The notes below the pieces were generated by a model, which ran no database searches, was not told where the DNA came from, and saw nothing but the letters and a program-made list of their open reading frames with translations. Below, one piece after another: positions 1-9,082 of a DNA stretch of 64,000 nucleotides. A program made the translations under genes and the position numbers. The stretch spans positions 496,001 to 560,000 of the forward strand of contig NZ_JAMQGO010000001.1 of the NCBI RefSeq assembly GCF_023703375.1. The letters run 5' to 3'. The first letter of the stretch is position 1, and every line of letters begins with the position of its first letter. Origin of the DNA: Lutimaribacter degradans (GTDB lineage: Bacteria > Pseudomonadota > Alphaproteobacteria > Rhodobacterales > Rhodobacteraceae).

Positions 1-209
1 GTATCCGCCCGGGGCGGCCGCTTTGGCGGTGCAACGCGCTGAATTACGATGATCCCGCCCTGTTCCAGCCGCGCAGCGCCAATGACCGCCGCGCCGAACG
101 GCACAGCGCTGACGCGAAATTCCTGCGCAGCGAAAGGCAAAGCCTTTGGCGCCTGGACGAAACGCGCGCGGTGGTGTTCGGCATCCATACGATCGTGGTC
201 GCGCGATAG
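1..209 (+). CDS. DUF3445 family protein, C-terminal fragment
   Basis: This is the last 68 codons of a gene that enters from outside the window; the reading frame begins at base 3 and stops with TAG at 207-209. The tail has a Ser-Glu-Arg-Gln-Ser-Leu-X-Arg-Leu stretch followed by Ala-Val-Val-Phe-Gly-Ile-His-Thr, which resembles the conserved end of DUF3445 proteins. That family is described as heme-dependent oxidative N-demethylase-like. Third codon positions are GC-rich, as expected for coding DNA here. The overlapping ORFs in other frames look like shadows. The call rests on a short tail only. Confidence 0.6.
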   Translation, partial: IRPGRPLWRCNALNYDDPALFQPRSANDRRAERHSADAKFLRSERQSLWRLDETRAVVFGIHTIVVAR

Positions 210-260
210 CGGGGCGCCTGGTGCGGCGCCAAAGCCTTGAGCGGGGCAGGGCAGCTGGGC

Positions 261-1052
261 CTAGCCGTCGATCTGCGCGCCCATGATGGCCAGCGATTCC
301 TGGTAGACCGAGGCGGCGTTCCATTCCTTCAGCACACGGTAATTATGCGTGCCCTTGTGATAGGGTTGCCCGGGCTGCCAGCCTTTCTGACGCAGGTAAT
401 GCGCGGTCGAGGCAAGCGCATCGGACTGATCGTAGAAATCGACACGGCCATCGCCATTGGCATCGACCCCGTATTTCAGCGCGTTGCCCGGCAGAAACTG
501 GGTGTGGCCCAGTTCGCCATGCTTGGCGCCGCGTGTCGTCGCGGTGATCGACCCTTTGTCGACCAGTTGCAGCGCACCAAGCGCGTGCGGGATGAAGAAA
601 TCCGAGCGGCGGCAATCATAGGCCAGCGTCACGATGGCCGACACGACCGCGCTATCGCCCATGAAGCCCCCGAACCCGGTTTCCATGCCGTGAATGGCGA
701 TGATCACGCCCGCCGGCACGCCGAACCGTTTTTCCAGCGCGTCGTAGAAACGGGCGTCGCGCGCCTTGCGTTGACGGCCCTGCCTGACGATCGTCGCCGC
801 GCCGCGGATCTGCATGAACTTTTCCAGGCTGTAGCGAAAACTTTTCTGGTTGCGATCGGCCGCGATGGTTCCGGTGGCATACCGTGCGCTGGCCAGTGCC
901 TGCAGCCCGCGTTGCCCGACGCCCGCGCGTTGCGCGGTCGTGGCAAAGTCAGCCTTCCAGGCGTCGAACCCGGCCGCGCTGTTGCCACAGGGCGCGGCTG
1001 CCGCGGGCAATGACAAGCCGACCAGGAATAGTGAAAACAAAAATCGGCGCAT
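261..1052 (-). CDS. MltB-type lytic murein transglycosylase
   Basis: A 263-residue secreted enzyme expected to cut the glycan strand of peptidoglycan with formation of 1,6-anhydro-muramic acid ends. Residues 1-19 form a signal peptide (MRRF, hydrophobic run, Ala-rich cleavage site). The catalytic glutamate sits in HGMETGFG (family form GMETNFG), and GHTQFLP matches the usual GQTQFLP substrate-groove motif. The DANGDGRVDFYDQSDAL stretch is the family's calcium-loop-like region. It lacks the C-terminal peptidoglycan-binding domain of some longer relatives. It is transcribed alone, in the same direction as the next gene upstream. Confidence 0.88.
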   Translation of the reverse strand: MRRFLFSLFLVGLSLPAAAAPCGNSAAGFDAWKADFATTAQRAGVGQRGLQALASARYATGTIAADRNQKSFRYSLEKFMQIRGAATIVRQGRQRKARDARFYDALEKRFGVPAGVIIAIHGMETGFGGFMGDSAVVSAIVTLAYDCRRSDFFIPHALGALQLVDKGSITATTRGAKHGELGHTQFLPGNALKYGVDANGDGRVDFYDQSDALASTAHYLRQKGWQPGQPYHKGTHNYRVLKEWNAASVYQESLAIMGAQIDG

Positions 1053-1143
1053 GTGGAAAAACCCTTGTGCAAAAGGAAAATGGCAACTGACCTTGCAAGG
1101 GTAGCGCCAATCCCGCTTTCACGCAAAGATGTTCGGTCGGCCG

Positions 1144-2205
1144 CTAACGCTCCAGCGACATGCGCAGCATTTCTGACTGTGAGTCGATCCAGCTTGCGGC
1201 GCCGTGGCTGATGGCAAGGAACGCGGCAATGCCGAAAATCACCACCAGCCCGTTGGGCGACAGCGCCAGGCCAACCGCCTTGTTCAACAGGTTGTCGCCG
1301 GGCCGGGGGGGCGACGAACGGGCCTTTGGCCCTTGCGGTCGCAGGGCCTGTGCCGAAAGGGGGCGGGCGCGCAATGCGCTGTCATCCGGCGGCGCGCCCA
1401 GCCCGATCAGGATGCGGCCCTTCTCGGCGCCAGTGTCGGGTGGGCTGTGGCGCAGGTGGATGGGGCCGGCCTGCGGATCGTGCAGAACCGTGCCATCGTG
1501 CAACGGGGCCAGGCCCGCGGCGTGATCGCGCAAAAGCCGCGCGGCCAAAGCGAACCCGTCGGCCAGCGCCAAGGTCGAAGGGGCCAGCACCAGCGGCTTT
1601 TCGCAAAACCGTTCGGCCCCCTGCAGAACAAGCCCCAGCGGCGGCAGGATGCCCGCCACCACGGGCACGTCGGGCGCGGCGATGGGCAGCGGCGCAAGGC
1701 ACAGGGGCAGGGGCAGGGCCATGTCGCGGGTTTGCGCGATCTCGTCGGGCGTGAACAACATGCGGGACAGGCCCATATGCACCGCTGCGGGCGGGCAGGT
1801 TTCGCTCAACGCCAGAAGGGCGCGGTGCAGCAACAGCAGTTGCAAATGCCACGGCAGCGGGTCCGCGGGCGCGGCCGCAGGGGCGACACGCAGCACGATA
1901 TGCTGGCCATGGGCTGCAACATCGGCGGCCAGTTGCGGCGATTTCACGGCCAGGTAGGGCGCGTCCAGCGCCTCGGACAGGGCCTCGGGCGGGCAGGGGT
2001 GCTGGTGACGCCACAGTGACAGGCACACCCGCGCATTTCGAAACCAATGCAGGCCGGGTTCATCGCCGGTCTCGTGGTCCAGCGACAGCCCGAAGCGTTC
2101 CACCGCGCGCGACAGGCGCCCCGCGAAGGCGGCGGTCTCGGGCAGCGCGGCCCGTGGCGGGTATAACAGATGTGCGGTCAGCGCCGCATCGGGTTCGTGG
2201 CTCAT
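1144..2205 (-). CDS. hypothetical protein with C-terminal membrane anchor
   Basis: A 353-residue protein I do not recognise. I chose the internal ATG at 2205 (MSHEPDAAL), because the longer ORF to 2262 adds residues that look non-coding. The first 270 residues are rich in Ala, Leu and Pro. A Pro/Arg/Ser linker follows, and then a C-terminal hydrophobic segment (LALSPNGLVVIFGIAAFLAI) that looks like a single membrane anchor with a short tail. A SPQLAADVAAHGQHIVLRV stretch near residue 95 is weakly like DUF4261 proteins, but I would not assign that. It lies downstream of glnA on the same strand, separated by the glnA terminator. Confidence 0.7.
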   Translation of the reverse strand: MSHEPDAALTAHLLYPPRAALPETAAFAGRLSRAVERFGLSLDHETGDEPGLHWFRNARVCLSLWRHQHPCPPEALSEALDAPYLAVKSPQLAADVAAHGQHIVLRVAPAAAPADPLPWHLQLLLLHRALLALSETCPPAAVHMGLSRMLFTPDEIAQTRDMALPLPLCLAPLPIAAPDVPVVAGILPPLGLVLQGAERFCEKPLVLAPSTLALADGFALAARLLRDHAAGLAPLHDGTVLHDPQAGPIHLRHSPPDTGAEKGRILIGLGAPPDDSALRARPLSAQALRPQGPKARSSPPRPGDNLLNKAVGLALSPNGLVVIFGIAAFLAISHGAASWIDSQSEMLRMSLER

Positions 2206-2322
2206 TGCGAGTCTCTGGGCCCCTCGTTCGGTCAGCTCTTGTTTGGCAAGACTGCTGCACAACCGAGGCGGCGGCGTGGCAGACCGGGCGCATTTTCATG
2301 GAATTTGCCCGCGCCGTTCAAG

Positions 2323-2354
2323 AAAAAAGGGGCGCCCCGACGGGCGCCCCCTTT
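2323..2354 (-). terminator. glnA intrinsic terminator
   Basis: A GC-rich inverted repeat (GGGCGCCCC against GGGGCGCCC) is followed on the minus strand by six T residues. It begins 22 bases past the glnA stop, so it should end the glnB-glnA transcript. Confidence 0.85.
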
Positions 2355-2375
2355 CCAATCATGCCGGTGCGGCGA

Positions 2376-3779
2376 TCAGCAGCTGTAATACATGCCGAAC
2401 TCGACGGGGTGCGGCGTGTGCTCGTACAGTTCGACCTCTTCCATTTTCAGGTCGATATAGCCGTCGATCTGGTCCTTGGTGAACACGTCGCCGGCCAGCA
2501 GGAACTCGTGATCGGCCTTGAGCGCGTCAATGGCCTCGCGCAGCGAGCCGCAGACGGTGGGAATGCCTTCCAGCTCTTCGGCGGGCAGGTCATAAAGGTT
2601 CTTGTCCATCGCCTCGCCCGGGTCGATCTTGTTCTTGATACCGTCAAGCCCGGCCATCAAGAGCGCCGCGAAGCACAGGTAGGGGTTGGCGGAAGGGTCG
2701 GGGAAACGCGCCTCGACGCGCTTGGCCTTGGGGCTTTCCGTCCACGGGATACGCACGCAGCCCGAGCGGTTGCGGGCAGAATAGGCGCGCAGCACGGGGG
2801 CCTCGAAACCGGGGATCAGGCGCTTGTAGCTGTTGGTCGATGGGTTGGTGAAGGCGTTCAGCGTCTTGGCGTGCTTCAGGATGCCACCGATGAACCACAG
2901 CGCTTCCTGGCTCAGGTCGGCATACTTGTCGCCGGCAAAAAGCGGCTTGCCGTCTTTCCAGATCGACATGTTGACATGCATGCCGGTGCCGTTGTCGCCG
3001 TAGATCGGCTTGGGCATGAACGTGGCCGTCTTGCCGTAGGCCTGCGCCACGTTGTGGATCACGTACTTGTATTTCTGCAGCTCGTCTGCCTGCTGGGTCA
3101 ACGACCCGAAGATCAGCCCCAGCTCGTGCTGGCACGAGGCCACCTCGTGGTGGTGCTTGTCGACCTTCATGCCCATCCGCTTCATGGTGGAGAGCATTTC
3201 ACTGCGGATGTCCTGGCCGTCGTCGATCGGGTTCACAGGGAAATAGCCGCCCTTGACGCCCGGACGATGGCCGGTGTTGCCCATCTCGTACTCGGTGTCC
3301 GTGTTCCACGACGCGTCGAGCGCGTCGACTTCGTAGGACACCTTGTTGATGCTGTTGGAAAAACGCACGTCGTCGAACAGGAAGAATTCGGCCTCGGGGC
3401 CCCAGTACGAGATGTCGCCGACGCCTGAAGATTTCAGGTAGGCCTCGGCCTTTTCGGCGGTGCCGCGCGGGTCGCGGTCATAGGCTTCGCCGGTGTCGGG
3501 CTCGACAACCGAGCAATGCACGCACAGCGTTTTCTCGGCGTAGAACGGATCAATATAGGCGCTATCGCAATCGGGCATCAATTTCATGTCCGAGGCCTCG
3601 ATGGACTTCCAGCCCGCGATGGAGGAGCCGTCGAACATGAAACCCTCTTCGAGGAAATCCTCGTCGACCTGGTCGGCCATCACCGTCACATGCTGCAGCT
3701 TGCCGCGCGGGTCGGTGAAGCGGATGTCGACATACTCGATGTCCTCTTCCTTGATCATGGTCAGAACAGTGTTGCTCAT
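2376..3779 (-). CDS. glnA: glutamine synthetase, type I
   Basis: A 467-residue ATP-dependent glutamate-ammonia ligase, the main ammonium-assimilating enzyme, expected to be a cytoplasmic dodecamer. The N-terminal beta-grasp domain includes [10 protein letters not shown] and the [10 protein letters not shown] motif of the active-site loop. The catalytic domain has the metal- and ATP-binding GTGMHVNMS and KPIYGDNG segments and the [10 protein letters not shown] loop. The [10 protein letters not shown] segment near residue 395 carries the adenylylation tyrosine of the GSI-beta class, so activity should be tuned by GlnE. The length is normal. It lies 76 bases downstream of glnB on the same strand, the usual alphaproteobacterial operon. 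Confidence 0.98.
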   Translation of the reverse strand: MSNTVLTMIKEEDIEYVDIRFTDPRGKLQHVTVMADQVDEDFLEEGFMFDGSSIAGWKSIEASDMKLMPDCDSAYIDPFYAEKTLCVHCSVVEPDTGEAYDRDPRGTAEKAEAYLKSSGVGDISYWGPEAEFFLFDDVRFSNSINKVSYEVDALDASWNTDTEYEMGNTGHRPGVKGGYFPVNPIDDGQDIRSEMLSTMKRMGMKVDKHHHEVASCQHELGLIFGSLTQQADELQKYKYVIHNVAQAYGKTATFMPKPIYGDNGTGMHVNMSIWKDGKPLFAGDKYADLSQEALWFIGGILKHAKTLNAFTNPSTNSYKRLIPGFEAPVLRAYSARNRSGCVRIPWTESPKAKRVEARFPDPSANPYLCFAALLMAGLDGIKNKIDPGEAMDKNLYDLPAEELEGIPTVCGSLREAIDALKADHEFLLAGDVFTKDQIDGYIDLKMEEVELYEHTPHPVEFGMYYSC

Positions 3780-3856
3780 ACCGGTATTTCCCTTTCATTG
3801 GATAGTTGGGGTTGCGCGCGGGGCCCTTGGCCCTACGCCACATTCTGTTGCAGCGG

Positions 3857-4309
<453 letters not shown>

Positions 4310-4367
4310 TTAAATTTTGTGCGCACCGCCCAGGAAGTTGGCGTTATTGAATCGGGAAGGGCCAGGC

Positions 4368-5906
4368 ATGACGGAATTACTGAGCGCGGCGCAGATGCGC
4401 GCCATCGAACGGGCCGCCATCGACAGCGACGCCGTGACCGGGCTGGAGTTGATGGAACGTGCCGGGCGAGGCGTGGTCGAAGCGGTGTTCGAGGCATGGC
4501 CCGCGCTGGCGGCGGCCTCCGGTCACGCCGTGGTACTGTGCGGGCCGGGCAACAATGGCGGCGACGGTTTCGTGGTGGCGCGGTTGCTGTCGGATCATGG
4601 CTGGCAGGTCACGTTGTTTCTTTATGGCGACCCCGAAAAGCTGCCGCCGGATGCGCGCAGCAACCACGCGCGGTGGCAAACCCTTGGCACGACTGCCCCC
4701 TGGAATGTCAGGGAAATCGCGGATGCGATCGGGGGGCGCTGCGACCTGGTGGTTGATGCGGTTTTTGGCATCGGCCTGTCACGCGCAATGGCCGGCCAAG
4801 ACGCGGAGGGGGTCAGGCGCAGCCTGGCCCGGCACTGTATCACGAACGGAAAACCGGCGGTTGCCGTGGATATTCCCACCGGGATCGAGGCCGAGACGGG
4901 CCGCGACCTGGGCGGCGCCTTCCCGGCCTTGTTGACCGTGACATTTCACAAGCCCAAGATCGGTCACTACCTTGCGGACGGGCCGCAAACATGCGGTGCA
5001 CTGGTGGTATGCGATATCGGCCTTGCGGCCGGTGTGGTGGAACCGGCGCCCACCCTGGTGCAAGGGCCGCGTGGTCGCCTTGGAAAGGCGGATCACGGCC
5101 ACAAGTACACCAGCGGTCACGCGCTTATCCTGTCGGGCGGCGCAGGCCGCACGGGCGCGGCGCGGCTGGCGGCGCGAGGCGCATTGCGGATCGGGGCGGG
5201 GCTGGTCACGCTGGGCGTGCCCGGTGCGGCGCAGATGGAAGTGGCAAGCCAGGTCACCGCGGTCATGCTGCGCCGGATCGAGGATGCCGCCGGGCTTGAC
5301 CGGATGCTGAACGATCGGCGGCTCAACGCGCTGTGCCTTGGCCCGGGGTTGGGTTTGAGTGATGAAAAGGCCGCGCTGACAGGGGCGGCTTTGGCCAGTG
5401 CGCGACCCTGCGTGCTGGATGCGGATGCGCTGACGCTTGTCGCGAAGCACGCGCCGTTATTCGCCTTGTTGCACGAAACCTGCGTGCTGACGCCCCACGC
5501 GGGCGAATTCGCACGGCTGTTTCCTGACCTGGCCGAAAGGCTGACCGCCCAAGGCGAAAAGGGCACGGTCTTTTCCCGGCTCGATGCCGCGCGTGCGGCA
5601 GCCCGGCGCGCCGGTTGCGTGGTGGTGCTCAAGGGGCCCGACACCGTGATCGCCGCGCCCGATGGGGCGTGCAGCGTGAACGCCGCCTGTTACGACCGCG
5701 CCGCGCCATGGTTGGCCACGGCCGGGTCGGGCGATGTGCTGGCCGGGTTCATCACCGGGTTGCTGGCCCGGGGGTTACCCCCGATGGAGGCCGCGGAAAC
5801 CGCCGCCTGGCTGCACGTGGAAACGGCGCGGGTTTTCGGCCCCGGCCTGATCGCCGAGGATCTGCCCGAGCAATTGCCGAAAGTGTTCCGCGCGTTGGGG
5901 CTTTGA
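4368..5906 (+). CDS. nnrD: bifunctional NAD(P)HX epimerase / dehydratase
   Basis: A 512-residue metabolite-repair enzyme that epimerises and then dehydrates hydrated NADH or NADPH. Residues 1-210 are the YjeF-N/NnrE epimerase domain, with GPGNNGGDGFVVARLL as the Rossmann signature and VVDAVFGIGLSR with the catalytic Asp. Residues 225-510 are the ribokinase-like NnrD domain, with HKYTSGHALILSGGAG, LTPHAGEF, VLKGPDTVIAAP and the ATAGSGDVLAG anion hole near the C terminus. The start (MTELLSAAQM) is the usual YjeF-type start, and the upstream in-frame codons are discarded. It is divergent from glnB. Confidence 0.95.
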   Translation: MTELLSAAQMRAIERAAIDSDAVTGLELMERAGRGVVEAVFEAWPALAAASGHAVVLCGPGNNGGDGFVVARLLSDHGWQVTLFLYGDPEKLPPDARSNHARWQTLGTTAPWNVREIADAIGGRCDLVVDAVFGIGLSRAMAGQDAEGVRRSLARHCITNGKPAVAVDIPTGIEAETGRDLGGAFPALLTVTFHKPKIGHYLADGPQTCGALVVCDIGLAAGVVEPAPTLVQGPRGRLGKADHGHKYTSGHALILSGGAGRTGAARLAARGALRIGAGLVTLGVPGAAQMEVASQVTAVMLRRIEDAAGLDRMLNDRRLNALCLGPGLGLSDEKAALTGAALASARPCVLDADALTLVAKHAPLFALLHETCVLTPHAGEFARLFPDLAERLTAQGEKGTVFSRLDAARAAARRAGCVVVLKGPDTVIAAPDGACSVNAACYDRAAPWLATAGSGDVLAGFITGLLARGLPPMEAAETAAWLHVETARVFGPGLIAEDLPEQLPKVFRALGL

Positions 5907-5970
5907 TCGGAAAGGGAGCAGCCCGGTGCCTGTCATCGGCCCCGGGTAACGCATGTGAATCTGCCGGGGG

Positions 5971-6468
5971 TCAGGCGACGCGCGACAACTCTTCTGCCCG
6001 GATGTAGCTGACCATTTCCAGCCCGTCGGCATAGATCACCTGCGCGCGGTCCAGCTCGATCTCGTAGACGGTGACGGTCTGCTTTTCATGCAGGCAGACG
6101 AACTCGCCATCGACCAGTTGCCGCGCCGGGATCAGCGCCTGTTTCTGGCCGGCGATCGCCTCGGCCCGCCAGTCGCGGATCAGCATGCGCTGGTCGGCCG
6201 GCATGGTCACATCACGCTCGGGGCGGGTGTGCCCCAGCGATCCGGCCATGATCGACACGACATCGCAGGTGATGGTCTTGTACCGCAATTTGCGTATGAC
6301 CGACATTCCGGTGTCGCGGGTGATGATGCGGTCACCGTCTGCCAAGTGTTCGACGGGTATTTCACCGTCGAGCGTCATGACAATGGCGCCTGCGAGAAGA
6401 CCAGAGAATTCGATTTCGCGTGCCAAACGGTCAATGACCGTTTCACGCCCGACCGTTTTCGGTTCCAT
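5971..6468 (-). CDS. stand-alone Hint-domain protein
   Basis: A 165-residue protein built almost entirely of one Hint (hedgehog/intein) module. Residues 22-60 hold the N-terminal block (GLLAGAIVMTLDGEIPVEHL, then DGDRIITRD), and the second block is near residue 90 (DVTMPADQRMLI, family form SPQHRML). The residue at the intein splice-Cys position appears to be Ala (LLAGAIV), so self-splicing is unlikely. Such short Hint proteins are frequent in Rhodobacteraceae and their role is unknown. It is transcribed alone, toward nnrD, and divergent from the tRNA gene. Confidence 0.8.
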   Translation of the reverse strand: MEPKTVGRETVIDRLAREIEFSGLLAGAIVMTLDGEIPVEHLADGDRIITRDTGMSVIRKLRYKTITCDVVSIMAGSLGHTRPERDVTMPADQRMLIRDWRAEAIAGQKQALIPARQLVDGEFVCLHEKQTVTVYEIELDRAQVIYADGLEMVSYIRAEELSRVA

Positions 6469-6666
6469 GGGCTTAATCCTGCTATGTTACTGCCTCGATT
6501 TTTTTCATCACATTAAGGCAGAATTGCGCCGTTGTCGCGATTTTTCTGGGCTTTGCCCCGGCCGGTTGTGCAACAATTTTTCCACTCGCATCGCGCGTCA
6601 CGGTTTGCTAAGAGGGCGCGGCGCAAGCGTTGTGCCCTGTAAATCAAGGGCCTGGCGGCGCGTCGT

Positions 6667-6751
6667 GCGGGTGTGGCGAAATTGGTAGACGCACCAGATT
6701 TAGGTTCTGGCGCCGCAAGGCGTGGGGGTTCAAGTCCCTCCACCCGCACCA
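6667..6751 (+). tRNA. tRNA-Leu (anticodon UAG)
   Basis: An 85-base class II tRNA. The acceptor halves GCGGGTG and CACCCGC pair and are followed by A and an encoded CCA. The anticodon stem CCAGA/TCTGG holds loop TTTAGGT with anticodon TAG. A long variable arm (CGCCGCAAGGCG) and a T arm with GTTCAAGTC follow. The last 58 bases are repeated exactly at 20227-20284, so this gene is the integration site of the element to its right. The complete tRNA is kept here. Confidence 0.97.
6694..6751. repeat. attL core, 58-bp direct repeat
   Basis: These 58 bases, from the anticodon stem to the CCA end of tRNA-Leu, are identical to 20227-20284. Sequence identity stops on both sides: the left neighbour is GCA here and GCG at the right copy, and the right flanks differ. 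This is the expected outcome of tyrosine-recombinase insertion into a tRNA gene. Confidence 0.93.
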
Positions 6752-6806
6752 AGTTGAAATAAAATAAAAAATCAGGCTCTCTGAGTATTGGATTCTTTGG
6801 AAAATC

Positions 6807-6829
6807 TGCTACTGCTACAATTATGCTAC
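6807..6829. promoter_or_regulatory. left integrase arm-site candidates
   Basis: Three TGCTAC hexamers occur at 6807, 6813 and 6824. The stretch 6812-6829 matches 20058-20075 at 17 of 18 positions in the same orientation. Two inverted GTAGC copies follow at 6846 and 6877. The position just inside attL suggests arm-type binding sites for the element's integrase. Confidence 0.55.
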
Positions 6830-6920
6830 GCGAAAGTCAGGTGCTGTAGCAGCATGGTTGCCCCCGACTCGTGACTGTAGCGGCGCTCGTCATCTGAGCT
6901 TCTTAGGCCTGCGTCAGCGG

Positions 6921-6952
6921 AAAGGCCTTCCGACCTAACGGCGGGCCTTTTT
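6921..6952 (+). terminator. terminator inside left end of element
   Basis: An inverted repeat AAAGGCC/GGCCTTT is followed by a run of T. It probably stops transcription coming from tRNA-Leu before the element's own promoter. Confidence 0.55.
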
Positions 6953-7024
6953 CTTCCCAAGGCAAGACAAGCCGCATCACGCAAATAGCATTGCAAATGG
7001 CCTGAACCGTTTGACCGCTCAGAT

Positions 7025-7053
7025 TTGGTCGGGCATCGAACCTATGGTATCAT
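7025..7053 (+). promoter_or_regulatory. sigma70-type promoter candidate
   Basis: TTGGTC at 7025-7030 and TATCAT at 7048-7053 are 17 bases apart. The promoter points at the small-gene string that begins at 7133. A perfect 8-bp hairpin lies between it and the first gene. Confidence 0.45.
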
Positions 7054-7085
7054 AGAAGAGTAGGCCAGCATCGGGGGTGCTGTCC

Positions 7086-7104
7086 AAAGCGCCGGGGGCG
7101 CTTT
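7086..7104 (+). terminator. leader hairpin or attenuator
   Basis: AAAGCGCC, a GGG loop, then GGCGCTTT: a perfect 8-bp stem followed by CTTTC. It lies between the promoter candidate and the first small gene, so it could be a leaky terminator or a 5' stabilising hairpin. Confidence 0.45.
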
Positions 7105-7132
7105 CTTTCATCAATAAAACATGAGGCCTGAC

Positions 7133-7378
7133 ATGCTCAGCACGAGTCAGGTCGGCGAGGCTCTTGGCATCTCTTATCATGCGGCGAGACGCCTTCTGAA
7201 CCGACCTTATCCGCTTCCTTGCGCCTTCGCTTCACCTAGCGCTAACGGCGGTGGCAGGGAGAAGCTCTACACGATCAGCGTTGTCCTTCCGCGCGTCAAG
7301 GACGCGGGATTCACGGACACTTTCTACATCCGCTCACTTTTTGAAAAGGGAAATTATCCATGGGCACCTACGACCTGA
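7133..7378 (+). CDS. small helix-turn-helix protein
   Basis: An 81-residue protein. I chose the ATG at 7133 because a GAGG ribosome-binding site lies just upstream, whereas the ATG at 7121 has none. Residues 1-22 (LSTSQVGEALGISYHAARRL) look like a MerR- or excisionase-type helix-turn-helix, including the Gly at the turn. The rest is basic and unassigned. It is the first gene after the promoter near the left attachment site, a usual place for an excisionase or lytic/lysogenic switch protein. It overlaps the next gene by 19 bases. The DNA-binding role is inferred. Confidence 0.65.
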   Translation: MLSTSQVGEALGISYHAARRLLNRPYPLPCAFASPSANGGGREKLYTISVVLPRVKDAGFTDTFYIRSLFEKGNYPWAPTT

Positions 7379-7833
7379 ATCACGTTGAAAATCTGGAGCG
7401 CGGCCTTACGCAGCCGCAGGCTGAAAGGCTGGAAAAGGTGCGGCAGAATTTGGCGTTGTCGCTTGCGCGGGAGTATGGAAGCCGTCTCTCAACCATCATG
7501 GCAGAAAAGCTGGTGCGGGAGGTAATCCTGCGTCCTGAAGTGCTGGCGCATCTTGAGGGCGCTACGGTGGTAGAACTGCCTTCCGACGCAAACGGTTGGG
7601 GGCGCTGGGCGCGCGAAGCGGTCAGCCGTTGCGAACTGTCGCAGCGCTCGTTGGCAGCATCTGATGACGACCTGCGCGAGCGGTTGAAGAACGAGGTTCT
7701 GGCAGAAATTCCCCGCGCACGAAAGATGGCAATGGCGCGGGACGCGGGCACTCTAGACAGCTTCGTTTTGGAACAGGTTGCCCAGCGCTTTGAGTGGGAA
7801 ATCTCAAAGGGATATGGACATGGCGCTGTCTGA
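7360..7833 (+). CDS. hypothetical protein of small-gene string
   Basis: A 157-residue soluble protein that I do not recognise. It is rich in charged residues and Leu and should be mostly helical. There is no signal peptide, membrane segment or cysteine pattern suggestive of metal binding. It starts 19 bases before the end of the helix-turn-helix gene, behind an AAAAGGG ribosome-binding site, and overlaps the next gene by 20 bases, so the three are very likely translated from one message. Confidence 0.65.
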   Translation: MGTYDLNHVENLERGLTQPQAERLEKVRQNLALSLAREYGSRLSTIMAEKLVREVILRPEVLAHLEGATVVELPSDANGWGRWAREAVSRCELSQRSLAASDDDLRERLKNEVLAEIPRARKMAMARDAGTLDSFVLEQVAQRFEWEISKGYGHGAV

Positions 7834-8104
7834 CGCCACCTTCGATGATGACCTCGTACAGGAGCTTGCCGATAAGCTCAGCGACCTTGCCCGCCGGGCG
7901 CGCGGTCGCGGTATGCGCGTTTCGTTTGAATGGCTGTCCGATACTCTCGGAACGCATCTCGCCCGTGCCGTCCTGAAGCGCGCAGGATTCCAGCCTTGTC
8001 CCGAACAGTGGGCTATTGGTGCTGGAAACAGCCGCCCCGGCGAGTTCACCTTTCCGGAGGTTTTCGCGGAACAGATGGAAGAGGTCGTGGACGACTACTC
8101 TTAG
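7814..8104 (+). CDS. hypothetical protein of small-gene string
   Basis: A 96-residue acidic protein (MDMALSDATFDDDLVQELAD) starting inside the end of the previous gene behind AAAGGG. A second ATG at 7820 is equally possible. The middle part (RGMRVSFEWLSDTLGTHLARAV) could form a helical DNA- or protein-binding segment, but no family is recognisable. It ends with the acidic EEVVDDYS. Confidence 0.6.
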   Translation: MDMALSDATFDDDLVQELADKLSDLARRARGRGMRVSFEWLSDTLGTHLARAVLKRAGFQPCPEQWAIGAGNSRPGEFTFPEVFAEQMEEVVDDYS

Positions 8105-8334
8105 AACGGTCCGTTTCCAAGTCAGCGACAGTCCGTAGGTTACGCCGCCCGCCAACCGCCTACATCTTGTGTAAATTCGGCTTGAAGCTGCGCTTCGTGA
8201 AAGTGGCTTTTTCAGCTTCAAGCGGAAACGGGAATTTCAGTTCAGTTTCAGTATGATGTGCGGAATTCCATGCCCACTTGCCAGACGAAGAATCGCTGAT
8301 ATTTAGGGGCACCACATCGAAGGAGGCATACTAA
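8105..8334. other. gap without recognised gene
   Basis: These 230 bases have no convincing ORF. They end with an AAGGAGG ribosome-binding site that serves the gene at 8335. Confidence 0.6.
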
Positions 8335-8484
8335 ATGTTGACAAACGAAGAACACGAAGTGCGGTTGATCCGCCTGACCGATGAAATGGCAAATCTGGCA
8401 CTCTACCCGCTCACGCGGGAACGGGCAGAAACCTTGCGCCACCTCGCCGGGAAGGTTGCCGAACTGGCTGGGGAGGCGGGATAA
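8335..8484 (+). CDS. 49-residue small protein
   Basis: A short ORF behind a strong AAGGAGG at correct spacing. The product starts MLTNEEHEVRLIRLTDEMAN and should be a single amphipathic helix pair. Its TAA stop overlaps the ATG of the following gene by one base (TAATG), which supports real translation and coupling. Function unknown. Confidence 0.65.
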   Translation: MLTNEEHEVRLIRLTDEMANLALYPLTRERAETLRHLAGKVAELAGEAG

Positions 8485-8906
8485 TGGGCGGTCGTAATCC
8501 CAAGCGCGTACAGGCCCGCGCCGCAGAGATCGAAGCGGCGCTTGCCGAAGGTGATATGCCCCTCGCGGCAAGTCTGTTTGACGCAGGACCGTGGTGGCGG
8601 CGTGCCATGCTTCCCCACATGTCACCGGGTGCGGTGGAATGGGTGCAGGACCTCTATCGCACCGCCGATACCTACCGCGACACACTCTCCGACATTGCCG
8701 GTGGCGCAGCGACTTATGCTCTTCCCTCATATCCAAATGAGACAGAAGAGGAGCACGAAGAAGACCTAAGGGGTGCAGGGGAGTCGGCTGCATGGGATGC
8801 GGCATTTATGGCCTTACACAGTGGCTGGGATGAAGACGCATCGTGGAACGTTGCCGAGCGCGCGGCAGAAACTGCTGTGCGCGAATGGCGCGCCGCTGGG
8901 GCTTAG
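8484..8906 (+). CDS. hypothetical acidic protein
   Basis: A 140-residue acidic protein, translationally coupled to the 49-residue gene in front of it. It has two Trp-rich helical stretches (AGPWWRRAMLPHM and HSGWDEDASWNVAERAAE) and a Glu-rich centre (NETEEEHEEDLRG). No family is recognised. It ends shortly before a small hairpin at 8920 and then the replication gene. Confidence 0.6.
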   Translation: MGGRNPKRVQARAAEIEAALAEGDMPLAASLFDAGPWWRRAMLPHMSPGAVEWVQDLYRTADTYRDTLSDIAGGAATYALPSYPNETEEEHEEDLRGAGESAAWDAAFMALHSGWDEDASWNVAERAAETAVREWRAAGA

Positions 8907-8919
8907 CGAACTAGTGAAG

Positions 8920-8935
8920 GCCCGCGTTAGCGGGC
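8920..8935. terminator. mini-hairpin, 6-bp stem and GTTA loop
   Basis: GCCCGC-GTTA-GCGGGC lies 14 bases after a stop codon. It is one of seven such short hairpins in this element, each close to a gene end. There is no T-run here, so the terminator role is inferred from position. Confidence 0.5.
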
Positions 8936-9082
8936 AACTACTACACATATCAATCCACCGAAAACGTGGACGGGGCCGTGACGTTGTCTGTTCTGTCACC
9001 GCCCGTCGCCTCACAGGATGGGGCCGAATGAACAGTCCAGAAAGGAGACCGAAAAATGAAATGACTGCAAGGAGAAGACAGT

